64,000 nt of DNA, taken from Minisyncoccus sp041663305 (lineage in GTDB: Bacteria > Patescibacteriota > Minisyncoccia > Minisyncoccales > Minisyncoccaceae). Within the stretch, counting starts at the first letter, position 1; the number at the start of each line of letters is the position of its first letter. Where the stretch lies: positions 1 through 64,000 of the forward strand of contig JBAYMT010000003.1 in NCBI GenBank assembly GCA_041663305.1, in the 5' to 3' direction. The translations under genes and the position numbers were made by a program. Below are positions 6,471 through 14,333 of the stretch, piece by piece. The notes below the pieces were generated by a model. It was given only the letters and a program-made list of their open reading frames with translations, was not told the origin of the DNA and did not search any database.

Positions 6471-7385
6471 ATGGCAAATACATCAATGATAAAAAATAAT
6501 TCGGTCGAAAAATTTGTGGAAAGGTTCGGTTTTGAAAAATGTGTTTTTGACCTTTTGAAATTTATTGAAAAGGATAATGAAAAAGTAAAAAATACTTTAA
6601 TCAAAAAATATTTAGGGGAATCACTTTCAGCAGAGGCTGAGGAGGAGATGATAGAGTATTTTGTGAATAACAGCATTTTTAGTTCGGCAACGATTGCCAA
6701 CCCCGCTACTTCGGTGGTGACAGAGCTTTTATACAAAAGACCCGAAGTTTCGCATCCGATTGACAAGTATTTTTTGGCATCAAAAAGCGGAAAAGCAATT
6801 TATTCAAGATTAAATTGTGTTGAAAAAAATCTGCACCTATTGATTGAGGAATATCTTAAAAAAAAATCCGATGTTTTGATAAATAATTTTGGCGGAGGAT
6901 TGAGTAGAGATACAATAGATGTTTTTTCAAAATACTATCAAGATAATGAAAACATAAAAGCTATCAGCATAGATAGAGATAGTTCGGCGGTTAAAAGAGG
7001 AAAGAGATTGGCAATAATTAACGGTGTCACCGACAAAACAGAATTTTTAGAGGTAAATATTATGAAATATAATCCTGAAGAAAAGTTTGATATTGTCTTA
7101 GTAGTGGGAGTGCTTTGTGGAATGCCACCTGAAACTTGCACAATGATTTTAAAGAATATTAAGGGATTATTAGGGGAAGGTGGGTGCGTGGTAGCTAGCA
7201 ATGCTTCACCCAAAATGTTAGAAGAAGACTCTTTTACTTATTTTATCATGGAAAATATACTTAACTGGAAACTTATCTTTAAAGACGAAAAATTATTGAA
7301 AGATATTTTTCAAAAAGCAGGATTAAAATGGCAAAGAAGTTTTGCGGACGAGTATGGGTTTCACAATATGGGAATAGGAAATTAA
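6471..7385 (+). CDS. Class I SAM-dependent methyltransferase paired with a sensor kinase
   Basis: The protein is 304 residues. A helical N-terminal region (1-130) precedes a Rossmann-like methyltransferase core. Motif I is NNFGGGLSRD (139-148), an acidic turn SIDRDSS binds the ribose, and FDIVLVVGVLCG is the motif IV strand. It is soluble, with no signal peptide. It lies 27 nt upstream of a 7TM histidine kinase. A homologous methyltransferase sits in the same position before another such kinase at 47,655. That repeated pairing suggests the enzyme makes or removes the signal, or modifies the sensor, but this is inference. The acceptor substrate cannot be read from sequence. Confidence 0.75.
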   Translation: MANTSMIKNNSVEKFVERFGFEKCVFDLLKFIEKDNEKVKNTLIKKYLGESLSAEAEEEMIEYFVNNSIFSSATIANPATSVVTELLYKRPEVSHPIDKYFLASKSGKAIYSRLNCVEKNLHLLIEEYLKKKSDVLINNFGGGLSRDTIDVFSKYYQDNENIKAISIDRDSSAVKRGKRLAIINGVTDKTEFLEVNIMKYNPEEKFDIVLVVGVLCGMPPETCTMILKNIKGLLGEGGCVVASNASPKMLEEDSFTYFIMENILNWKLIFKDEKLLKDIFQKAGLKWQRSFADEYGFHNMGIGN

Positions 7386-7412
7386 AAATCACTTATCACA
7401 TTTCTTAAACTT

Positions 7413-9017
7413 ATGGATTTTTATGTTTTGATTAGCCTTATTATTAGTATCGTAGCCATTTTTTTTGGATCATTTGTATTTTCAAAAAATCGGAAAGCTA
7501 CAACCAATAGAACATTCTTTTTAATGAGTATCTCTGTGGCAATCTGGAGTTTTGCTTATGCAAAGTGGATTTCTATTCCATTTGGATTTGAGTCCGATGC
7601 CTTGTTTTGGTCGAGATTGCTTAATTTTGGCGCCACCTTTATTCCAATATTTTTTCTTCATTGCACATTAAGCATTTTGAATATTGCCAAAGAAAAAAGA
7701 AAAGTATTAACATTCGGATACTTGATAACCCTTATTTTTGCTATTTTTAGCTTTTCGCCCATATATATTAGTTCGGTAAAGCAGGTTTCAGTTTTTCCTT
7801 ATTGGCCACAAGCAGGAATACTTTATACTTTTTATATAATTATTGGATATTTTGGATTAACGGGTTATGGTGTATATCAACTAATAAGAGCAAAGAAAAA
7901 TGCTGATAAAGAAAAAAATCATCAGATCAATTATTCTATTTTGGGAGCACTTTTTGGTTTTATCGGTGGAGCAACAAATTTTCCGTTGATGTTTGGTTTT
8001 GGGATTAATCCGCTTGTTGGGCAATCAGCAGTCGTATTTTTTTATTATTTCTTTGGAGTCGCTACTATTAAATATCATTTATTTGAAATAAAATTAATTT
8101 TAACTGAAGTATTAATAGGAGTAATGGGTATAATTTTGGTTATTTTGCCATTTTTTATGCCAACTAACGATTTACGAATTTTAACTTCTATCGTTTTATC
8201 ATTGTTTATTATCTTTGGCTACTATCTGATCAAGGCTAATCACGAAGAAGTTGTTAGGAAGGAAGAGGCAGAAAGGGTTAGTAATTTAAAAACAGAGTTT
8301 ATTTCTATTGCTTCGCATCAATTACGAACACCGTTGGGAGCCATAAGGGGGTATTCTTCAATGTTCCAAGAAGGCGATTATGGTAAAATGTCCGACGAAG
8401 CAATGACGGCGATTCATTACATTTCAGAAGCAAGCATAAGGATGATAAACTTAGTAAATAATCTATTGTCAGTGAGTCGTTTGGAAAAAGGGCTGATTGA
8501 GTTAAAGATTCAAGATGTTTCTATAGAAGAAGTAATAGAAAATTGCATTAAAGATACCGAACTAGCAATAAAAGCAAAAGGACTTTCTTTAAAATACAAG
8601 AAATCCAAAAGTCATTTACCAATAATCAAAGGAGATCCTGAAAAGTTAAAAGAAGCTTTTAACAATATTATTAGCAATGCAATAATATATACCGAAAAGG
8701 GAGAAATAGCTATTAGTTTAAAAACTCAAGGTAAATGTATCTTTATTAAAATAACCGATACCGGAATTGGAATAGAAAAAGAAGAATTTGCAAAACTGTT
8801 CAAGAGTTTTTCGCGAGGCAAGAGTGGAGTTGAAAAATATACACAAGGAACTGGGCTGGGTTTATATATTGCCAAAAACTTTTTAGAAATGCACAAAGGC
8901 GATTTACGAGCAGAATCAAAAGGTAAAGACAAAGGCAGCACTTTTTTAATTAGACTACCAATCAATTCAACTTTAGAGACATATCATAAATTTGTTTTAT
9001 CGGATCAGCCAAGTTAA
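7413..9017 (+). CDS. Membrane sensor histidine kinase with N-terminal 7TM-type domain
   Basis: The protein is 534 residues. Residues 1-270 contain about eight hydrophobic spans resembling the HisKA_7TM sensor domain. A dimerisation/phosphoacceptor helix follows with SHQLRTP, phosphoacceptor His at about 302. The HATPase domain has an N-box (NNIISNAI), G1 (DTGIGI) and G2 (GTGLGLYIA). All catalytic motifs look intact. No response regulator is adjacent; an orphan receiver protein is encoded at 19,817. The preceding methyltransferase gene ends 27 nt upstream, so the two are likely cotranscribed. The kinase probably senses a lipophilic or membrane-associated cue. A repeat (R1) follows the gene. 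Confidence 0.88.
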   Translation: MDFYVLISLIISIVAIFFGSFVFSKNRKATTNRTFFLMSISVAIWSFAYAKWISIPFGFESDALFWSRLLNFGATFIPIFFLHCTLSILNIAKEKRKVLTFGYLITLIFAIFSFSPIYISSVKQVSVFPYWPQAGILYTFYIIIGYFGLTGYGVYQLIRAKKNADKEKNHQINYSILGALFGFIGGATNFPLMFGFGINPLVGQSAVVFFYYFFGVATIKYHLFEIKLILTEVLIGVMGIILVILPFFMPTNDLRILTSIVLSLFIIFGYYLIKANHEEVVRKEEAERVSNLKTEFISIASHQLRTPLGAIRGYSSMFQEGDYGKMSDEAMTAIHYISEASIRMINLVNNLLSVSRLEKGLIELKIQDVSIEEVIENCIKDTELAIKAKGLSLKYKKSKSHLPIIKGDPEKLKEAFNNIISNAIIYTEKGEIAISLKTQGKCIFIKITDTGIGIEKEEFAKLFKSFSRGKSGVEKYTQGTGLGLYIAKNFLEMHKGDLRAESKGKDKGSTFLIRLPINSTLETYHKFVLSDQPS

Positions 9018-9110
9018 GTTTACTGAATGACAATTTCTTTACTTTTAAGAACTAATTGTTTTCATTTAGAAGATTGGATTATTAAATCTAACACCCTAGA
9101 CCGACCATTT

Positions 9111-9274
9111 CTATACTGTCTCATATCAGACCTAGATACCTCAAATTGACTATTCAAAGCCACAAAGAACCCTTACACAGCTTGAAGGGTAGGGGCTCTA
9201 AACCTTCCTTACCTACCATTCAATAAAAAAAGAGTACCCCAAAAAGGGTATTCTTTTTTATTGAACAACAAGAG
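9111..9274 (+). repeat. Long 3'-flanking repeat R1, copy 2
   Basis: Second copy of the 1,135-1,312 element. It keeps the ACTGTCTCAT start, CAGACCTAGATACCTC, an AGAACCCTT hairpin and the terminal TTCAATAAAAAA...TTTTTTATTGAA inverted repeat, here with GTACCCC/GGGTA. It follows the histidine kinase gene by about 95 nt. Confidence 0.7.
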
Positions 9275-9295
9275 GTGAATACATCAAAATAATAT

Positions 9296-9324
9296 AAACA
9301 ACAAAACGCTTAAAAATAAGCGTT
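9296..9324 (-). terminator. Terminator of the 9,328-9,858 gene
   Basis: On the minus strand AACGCTT-ATTTTT-AAGCGTT is followed by TTGTTGTTT, just after the stop codon. Confidence 0.6.
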
Positions 9325-9327
9325 ATT

Positions 9328-9858
9328 TCAATGATGAAGGTTACGCAGGATTGTCGCAGTAGCCAATCTGCTTTCTTCTACTGGCCAATCGCGGCTTGCA
9401 ATAACTCTCATGCATAGTCTGAAATGAGCTCCCTTTAGTCCACCATAGAATTCCTCCGATTCAGCCAGACCTACAATATCCTCGACACTGAAAAAGACCG
9501 CATTTGTCTGTCTTGGCTCTTGATAAACCTCTCCGATTATGAGGCATGATTGCATGCTGTGTCCGCCTGGCAAATAGGCTCGATAGATGGCCGGCATCGG
9601 CTGAATTTTTTTCGCAATAACTTCTCTGGAAATTCCAGTTTGACTCTCAATCTTCTGAGAAAGGAATCCGCCAATCCAGGTTTCATTATTAACCATAGTC
9701 AAATCTGATTCGTAAACCAAATCGCCAGGAAGAAACCATTTTTCTTTCATCTCTCCCTCAGCTTTTCTTACTAAAAGAAGTTTCGCCAACGGAAGCGGTT
9801 CAAGTAATAAACGATGAATAATAGCTCCGTATATCTCATCTGTTACCGTAGCTCTCAT
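9328..9858 (-). CDS. NUDIX-fold-like protein without a clear Nudix box
   Basis: The protein is 176 residues with AAAGGAGA upstream of the ATG. The N-terminal half has the strand order of a NUDIX domain (LLLVRKAEGE, then KWFLPGDLV, then SCLIIGEVY). However, the GX5EX7REUXEEXGU box is not present, so hydrolysis is doubtful. A C-terminal helix HFRLCMRVI is followed by a basic tail. Codon use is GC-richer than the AT-rich neighbours. It stands alone, convergent with the kinase gene. It may be a ligand-binding NUDIX relative, and the fold call itself is tentative. Confidence 0.45.
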   Translation of the reverse strand: MRATVTDEIYGAIIHRLLLEPLPLAKLLLVRKAEGEMKEKWFLPGDLVYESDLTMVNNETWIGGFLSQKIESQTGISREVIAKKIQPMPAIYRAYLPGGHSMQSCLIIGEVYQEPRQTNAVFFSVEDIVGLAESEEFYGGLKGAHFRLCMRVIASRDWPVEESRLATATILRNLHH

Positions 9859-10100
9859 CTTTTCTTTTCTCCTTTATGATATCCTGCCTGTTCCGGCAAC
9901 CATAAACTAACATATCGAAATTAGTCAGTCAATATCGCAAAAGCAAAAAAATTAATACTCATTAGCTCATAAGTCCATCGTTATTGATATACTCTCCAAT
10001 TTCCTCCCGTGCTCTACTTAAACAAAAACAGGGGCTGCGATATAATAGAACTCAACCTCAAAAATCTAACGATTTCAAACTAGAATTCAGGGACTAGCTA

Positions 10101-10128
10101 TTGACATATTAAGAATAAATTGTATAAT
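10101..10128 (+). promoter_or_regulatory. Promoter of the macro-domain gene
   Basis: TTGACA (10101-10106), 16 bp spacer, TATAAT (10123-10128). Both boxes are perfect and are followed by a short leader with AAAGGAG. Confidence 0.75.
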
Positions 10129-10157
10129 TATTATGCATTTCAAAGGAGATTATGTAA

Positions 10158-10568
10158 ATGATAATCAAGGAAGAAAAAGGAAACATCTTCGGAACAAGTT
10201 GCAAACACATTGTGTTTGCAGTTAATACGGAGGGGATTAATGATTCTGGATTCGCAGGTCAAGTTTCTGATAATTATTGGCCAGAGCTGGCTTATGTCGG
10301 CCCAAAGCCATTAGGAACAGTTCTTTCATTGCAGGAGGAAGGCATAACCTTTTATGCTATCGTCTGTCACTCCCTAAAAGAGGGCTGGAAAGAAGCACCA
10401 AAGGTGATAGAAGATTGCCTGAATAACCTCGATACCCCCGACGGTGAACCGATTGCTTCAGTACAGATTGGCGGTGGATTAATCGGACAAATGTCCGGAG
10501 CCGATTTCCCAGCCATAATCCAGGCGATGGAACATTCGAAAAAAAGCATCATTCTCTATACAAGATAA
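10158..10568 (+). CDS. Macro-domain-like (ADP-ribose-binding) protein
   Basis: The protein is 136 residues, the size of a stand-alone macro domain. GNIFGTSCKHIVFAVNT at the start resembles the macro-domain first strand with its asparagine. GINDSGFAGQVSDNYW resembles the substrate loop. IASVQIGGGLIGQMSG matches the glycine-rich diphosphate-binding loop with the alternating I-x-x-G pattern. Macro domains bind or hydrolyse ADP-ribose derivatives. A strong RBS (AAAGGAG, 11 nt before ATG), a perfect promoter and a terminator make it a complete single-gene unit. It is cytoplasmic. Confidence 0.68.
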   Translation: MIIKEEKGNIFGTSCKHIVFAVNTEGINDSGFAGQVSDNYWPELAYVGPKPLGTVLSLQEEGITFYAIVCHSLKEGWKEAPKVIEDCLNNLDTPDGEPIASVQIGGGLIGQMSGADFPAIIQAMEHSKKSIILYTR

Positions 10569-10592
10569 GAACATCATTCTTATCCTTTTTTT
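10564..10592 (+). terminator. Terminator of the macro-domain gene
   Basis: GATAAGAA / TTCTTATC stem overlapping the stop codon, followed by CTTTTTTT. Confidence 0.8.
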
Positions 10593-10636
10593 ATACAAAA
10601 ACACTACACAATCGAACAAAAGACATTTTATACTGT

Positions 10637-10747
10637 CTCATTTTACCCAAGTCTAGACACAAATCAAGGTTAGTAATAATCTTGTTTTTTTTATACGCAA
10701 ACTTGTAGCAAAACCCCAAAAGTAGTATAAATAAACCAACGAAACAT
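10637..10747 (+). repeat. Direct repeat R2, copy 1 (flanks the HIT cassette)
   Basis: This 110 bp stretch from CTCATTTTACCC to CGAAACAT is nearly identical to 11,431-11,539. It includes AGACACAAATCAAGGTTAGT and ends in a promoter-like AGTAGTATAAATAAACC. Confidence 0.8.
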
Positions 10748-10817
10748 AAAGTCTCCTATTTAAGGAATAGGGGCATTCGTGGCTTAAAATTATATTACGA
10801 TTATAAACACATACAAT

Positions 10818-10973
10818 ATGAGTCCTGAAAATTTTAACTTAGAAAGTAGTGAAGAAACTGTTCACCATGCCAAAAATGCTAAATTAATAATTATCAAGAA
10901 TGCACCTCACGATATTTCTCATTCTGAATATATAATGGCGATAAAAAAGGAATTATACAAAATTGCAAAATGA
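10818..10973 (+). CDS. Short C-terminal alpha/beta-hydrolase-like fragment
   Basis: The frame encodes 51 residues. The segment KLIIIKNAPHDISHSEYI resembles the last strand and catalytic-His region of alpha/beta hydrolases (N-A-P-H-D). The nucleophile and everything upstream are absent, so it cannot be an active hydrolase by itself. The stop overlaps the next ATG in an ATGA, which preserves translational coupling with the HIT gene. It is probably a relic of a longer gene retained as a leader. The family call rests on one short motif. Confidence 0.4.
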   Translation: MSPENFNLESSEETVHHAKNAKLIIIKNAPHDISHSEYIMAIKKELYKIAK

Positions 10974-11407
10974 CAAACGATAAAAAAGGTGACTTAATAT
11001 TCGAAACTACACACTGGAATGTTATTCTCATGCCAAACCAAAACTATCTTGGATATTGCAGTGTTTCATTAAAGAGAAGGGATTGCGGCGACTTAGCTGA
11101 TTTAACTAATGAAGAAATGCTTGATTTTCTTCAATTAGTTAAAAAACTTGAAAATGCTCTTCGTAAAGCGTTTAATGCCACAATGTTTAATTGGACTTGC
11201 TTAATGAATCTATCTTACCAAAATAATCCTCCAACTCCACACATGCATTGGCATTTTAGACCTAGATATGATCATAAGGTTATTTTTGCCGGAATTGAAT
11301 TTATTGATCAATCCTTCGGACAACATTACGATTGGCCACCAACTGAGCGAATATTGGAAGACAATACCAGAAAAGAAATTATTAACGAAATCCTAAAAAC
11401 ACTTTAA
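10970..11407 (+). CDS. HIT-family (histidine triad) protein
   Basis: The protein is 145 residues. The signature HMHWHFRPRYDH in the middle-to-C-terminal third gives the alternating His triad of the HIT superfamily. An earlier NVILMPNQNYLGYC strand is typical of its nucleotide pocket. The family comprises nucleotidyl hydrolases and transferases acting on AMP-linked substrates. The triad reads H-x-H-x-H followed by F rather than the canonical hydrophobic-His ending, so it is a divergent HIT-like member. The gene is coupled to the upstream fragment by ATGA and is flanked on both sides by 110 bp direct repeats, which mark it as a discrete cassette. Confidence 0.75.
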   Translation: MTNDKKGDLIFETTHWNVILMPNQNYLGYCSVSLKRRDCGDLADLTNEEMLDFLQLVKKLENALRKAFNATMFNWTCLMNLSYQNNPPTPHMHWHFRPRYDHKVIFAGIEFIDQSFGQHYDWPPTERILEDNTRKEIINEILKTL

Positions 11408-11430
11408 CAGTCCAAAATCAATTCTTATAA

Positions 11431-11539
11431 CTCATTTTACCCAAGCCTAGACACAAATCAAGGTTAGTAATAATCTTGTTTTTTATACGCAAGCTTGTAC
11501 CAATAATCCAAAAGTAGTATAAATAAACCAACGAAACAT
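11431..11539 (+). repeat. Direct repeat R2, copy 2
   Basis: Matches 10,637-10,747 with a few substitutions and small length changes in the T-run. It supplies the probable promoter (AGTAGTATAAAT) for the 11,601 gene. Confidence 0.8.
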
Positions 11540-11600
11540 TAAAAATACTTTTTCTGAAAAATCCTACAAATTAGTCGCGAGTAAGAAACAAAGCAAAAAT

Positions 11601-12260
11601 ATGATTGAAAAACTCAACACAAACTACGAAGAAGAAAATACTCAAGAGAGCAAAGAAAGAGAGCCCTTCTTTGAAAAAATAGAAAATACAAATATTCCCC
11701 CAGATGACAAAGTACTTCTAATGCTCTTAATGTTAGAACGGAAAAAAGTAGTACTTATTGGGAATGGGAAAAAAATAGAAGGCAATGCAAAGGAAAAAAA
11801 TGAATTAAAACAAGAAGTGCTAGATTCCTTTCTTGAATATATTAAACTGATTGAAGAATTGGACTTGTATTACGATAGCAATGACTCACTGGGAGACTAC
11901 AGAATAAATCTCTATAACGTACTAAGATTTGGACTAACTGTTTCTAAAAAAATTGAGTATCTAAAAATGATGAGGATAGCAACTTACAGCGAAATTCGTG
12001 ATGATGAAACAAGAGGAACATTACTTGGATATCCCGAAACAGCTGTAAGAGCTTTTACGGAAAATAAAAGTTTAAAAACTCCACCCTACAACGAAGACGA
12101 AATGGAAGAAGAAGGATTGTTGCCTTTTTTAAATTTTCGCATGTCAGAGAATTGGAAAGAAGAAATAAAATGGGCAAGGGAGAATATGGAACTAATTAAA
12201 AGCAACTCACCAAAGACGTATGAGGAAGTTGTTGCATACAACAAATCACTAAAAGACTAA
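11601..12260 (+). CDS. Hypothetical acidic helical protein
   Basis: The protein is 219 residues, rich in Glu and Lys, with no membrane segment, signal or cysteine motif. It is predicted mostly helical (DDKVLLMLLMLERKK; EVLDSFLEYIKLIEEL). A tail with repeated Trp/Asn-Trp positions (SENWKEEIKWAREN) follows. I do not recognise a family. It is a single gene downstream of repeat R2, which probably carries its promoter. No RBS is visible, as in other AT-rich genes in the window. Confidence 0.6.
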   Translation: MIEKLNTNYEEENTQESKEREPFFEKIENTNIPPDDKVLLMLLMLERKKVVLIGNGKKIEGNAKEKNELKQEVLDSFLEYIKLIEELDLYYDSNDSLGDYRINLYNVLRFGLTVSKKIEYLKMMRIATYSEIRDDETRGTLLGYPETAVRAFTENKSLKTPPYNEDEMEEEGLLPFLNFRMSENWKEEIKWARENMELIKSNSPKTYEEVVAYNKSLKD

Positions 12261-12400
12261 AAATCTTTACAAGTCAGCTCGCAGTAATAAACACTCTACC
12301 CTTATCTTGTTTGATAATCTTTACCTATTAATAATTTTCCACAATTTTATCATCAAAGGGCCAAAAGTATATAAAATTAAAAACATAAAAACGTAATAAA

Positions 12401-12796
12401 ATGACTATTGATAAATTAGGCCTAATATATATCAAGGACAAGAAACTTCTTTCTGTAAGATCAAAAAATAAAGATGCATATTACGTCCCCGGTGGCAAAA
12501 GAAAAAACAACGAAACCGATATTCAAGCCCTAGCTAGAGAAATAAAAGAAGAAATAAGCGTTGATATTATCCCAGAAAGTCTAAAGTTTATTAATAAATT
12601 TGAAGCTCAAGCACACGGAAAAGAACAAGACATTACAGTTATAATAACCGCTTATTTTGGTGAATTTATTGGAGAAATTGAACCAGATTCAGAAATAGAG
12701 GAAATAAAATGGCTAAGCTATGAGGATATAAAAAACGCTACTCCAACTATGAAACTTATTCTAAACTATTTAAAAGAACGCGATTTAATTAGTTAG
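12401..12796 (+). CDS. NUDIX hydrolase
   Basis: The protein is 131 residues. The Nudix box starts at GG31-32 (VPGGKRKNNETD) with REIKEEIS at residues 46-53, so the metal-binding glutamates are present. The N-terminal strand LGLIYIKDKKLLSVRSK and the GGK box resemble the MutT-like/ADP-ribose type common in small genomes. It probably removes or recycles nucleotide derivatives. It stands alone, with a terminator 4 nt after the stop. It is the second true NUDIX enzyme in the window and is not closely related to the one at 1,705. Confidence 0.85.
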   Translation: MTIDKLGLIYIKDKKLLSVRSKNKDAYYVPGGKRKNNETDIQALAREIKEEISVDIIPESLKFINKFEAQAHGKEQDITVIITAYFGEFIGEIEPDSEIEEIKWLSYEDIKNATPTMKLILNYLKERDLIS

Positions 12797-12800
12797 TATT

Positions 12801-12826
12801 AACACCTCTTTTTGAGGTGTTTTAAT
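12801..12826 (+). terminator. Terminator of the NUDIX gene
   Basis: AACACCTC / GAGGTGTT stem with a five-T loop, followed by TTAATTTTT. Confidence 0.75.
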
Positions 12827-12930
12827 TTTTAAAATAACTTCTCATCATAAAATTACTCTAAGTAATCACTGAAAGAATATAGTATAAAAAATCTATATAG
12901 ATTTTTCTTTGGCAATCAAGTCAAAACGTG

Positions 12931-12957
12931 TTGTCAGTTTTTATTTTGTGATATAAT
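12931..12957 (+). promoter_or_regulatory. Promoter of the repeat-protein gene
   Basis: TTGTCA (12931-12936), 15 bp spacer, TATAAT (12952-12957). Confidence 0.5.
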
Positions 12958-12983
12958 GGCGTCAATATTAATAAATTAAAATT

Positions 12984-14180
12984 ATGCATAAAAATAGAAA
13001 GGGATTTGCTCCTATAATAACTATCCTATTTACCATAATTCTAATTGGATCTAGTGGTTTTGGATATTACCTTTGGGATAAAGATAGAAAAAACGAAGCT
13101 AAAAATCAAGGACAATTATCAGCTAATCAAGAAAGCAAAAAACAATTAGAAGACGACAATAGATCACAAAAAATAAACCAAGAACAAGAGGCTCATCAAG
13201 AGAATAAGCTTGATTCTAGCGAATTAAGTCAGCAAAAAAATAACGCATATTATATTGATGCAAACAATAAAACATATGGACCGTACAGCGAAGTTAGCAG
13301 TCTGATATTAGATTCAGCAAATTTTGCTTTTGTATATAGTATTGAGAAAAAAAGTTCTAATGAAAAATATCCAATTTATTATTACTACATTAATATTAAT
13401 GATAGAATATATGGCCCATACGATTTTGCTTCATCTTTTCAAACCTCTCTTCATGATGATGGTTTTGCTTTTACCTATAATGATTTAAAAGATAAAAAAT
13501 CTTACGCAAATATTAATGATAAAATATATGGACCATACGATACTGTCTTAAGTCCAAACTTCAATGATAAGTTTGTTGCATTTAATTACGTACAAAATGG
13601 AAAGTATTATACTAATATCAATGATAAAATATATGGGCCATATTCTTTTAACAAAGAGCCTCTTCTTACTGACTCTAAATTCGGATTTCATTACGACATA
13701 CTATCAGAACGCTACGTCAACATCAATGATAAAATATATGGACCTTATGATTTTATCGATGACTTCTTTTTAATGAAAAATTATTTCGGCATATCTTATA
13801 AGAAAGACGATTTATTCTACGTAAACATCAATGACAAAATATATGGTCCTTACGAAGAGGCGGGATATTTAAGCATTAGTAATGATAATTTTGCTTTTAA
13901 TTATAAGAAAGACGATTTATTCTACGTAAACATCAATGATAAAATATATGGTCCTTACGAAGGATGGCCGGCAGGTGTTAATATTATAGCCAACGAAAAC
14001 GGTTTTGCTTTTGTATATTTAAAGAATAAATCTTTCTATTTAAACATCAATGACAAAATATATGGTCCTTATGGTTATGTCTGGGACATTAAATTGAGTC
14101 CTAATAAATTTACTTTTTCTTATTATGAAAATGGACTACAATTCACTAATGTTAATGATGAAATACACGAAATAGAATGA
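12984..14180 (+). CDS. Membrane-anchored protein of tandem NINDKIYGPY repeats
   Basis: The protein is 398 residues. A short basic start and one hydrophobic span (about residues 8-29) anchor it, followed by a Gln/Glu-rich linker to about residue 88. The rest is about nine repeats of 30-40 residues, each with a core close to NINDKIYGPY and a strand such as FAFNY or FGFHY between. The spacing and strand content suggest a beta-propeller or beta-solenoid on the outside of the cell. Two adjacent units (about 13,798-13,862 and 13,902-13,966) are nearly identical in DNA, showing recent unit duplication. Function is unknown. Surface adhesion or protein binding is a guess from architecture alone. Confidence 0.7.
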   Translation: MHKNRKGFAPIITILFTIILIGSSGFGYYLWDKDRKNEAKNQGQLSANQESKKQLEDDNRSQKINQEQEAHQENKLDSSELSQQKNNAYYIDANNKTYGPYSEVSSLILDSANFAFVYSIEKKSSNEKYPIYYYYININDRIYGPYDFASSFQTSLHDDGFAFTYNDLKDKKSYANINDKIYGPYDTVLSPNFNDKFVAFNYVQNGKYYTNINDKIYGPYSFNKEPLLTDSKFGFHYDILSERYVNINDKIYGPYDFIDDFFLMKNYFGISYKKDDLFYVNINDKIYGPYEEAGYLSISNDNFAFNYKKDDLFYVNINDKIYGPYEGWPAGVNIIANENGFAFVYLKNKSFYLNINDKIYGPYGYVWDIKLSPNKFTFSYYENGLQFTNVNDEIHEIE

Positions 14181-14281
14181 TGCCTAGCTCGACCTAAGTC
14201 CCATCGCCCTACCAATAACAAAATACCAAACTCTGATTCTAAAAATAGTATAAACAAAACCATAAACGCAAAAACTTACAC

Positions 14282-14310
14282 AAGTGCCATTGTTGGCACT
14301 TTCTATTTTA
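14282..14310 (+). terminator. Hairpin with T-run upstream of grpB-like gene
   Basis: AAGTGCC / GGCACTT stem followed by TCTATTTT. It lies 24 nt before the next ATG, so it either ends the upstream transcript or acts as an attenuator. Confidence 0.55.
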
Positions 14311-14333
14311 GGAGATATAATTAACCTCATAGT

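Noticed and set aside
10637..11539. Integron with attC sites
   Set aside because: No R'/R'' core pairs (RYYYAAC with GTTRRRY) of the right spacing were found, and the recombinase at 56,668 lacks the integron-integrase insertion and is far away. Homologous direct repeats explain the cassette look better.
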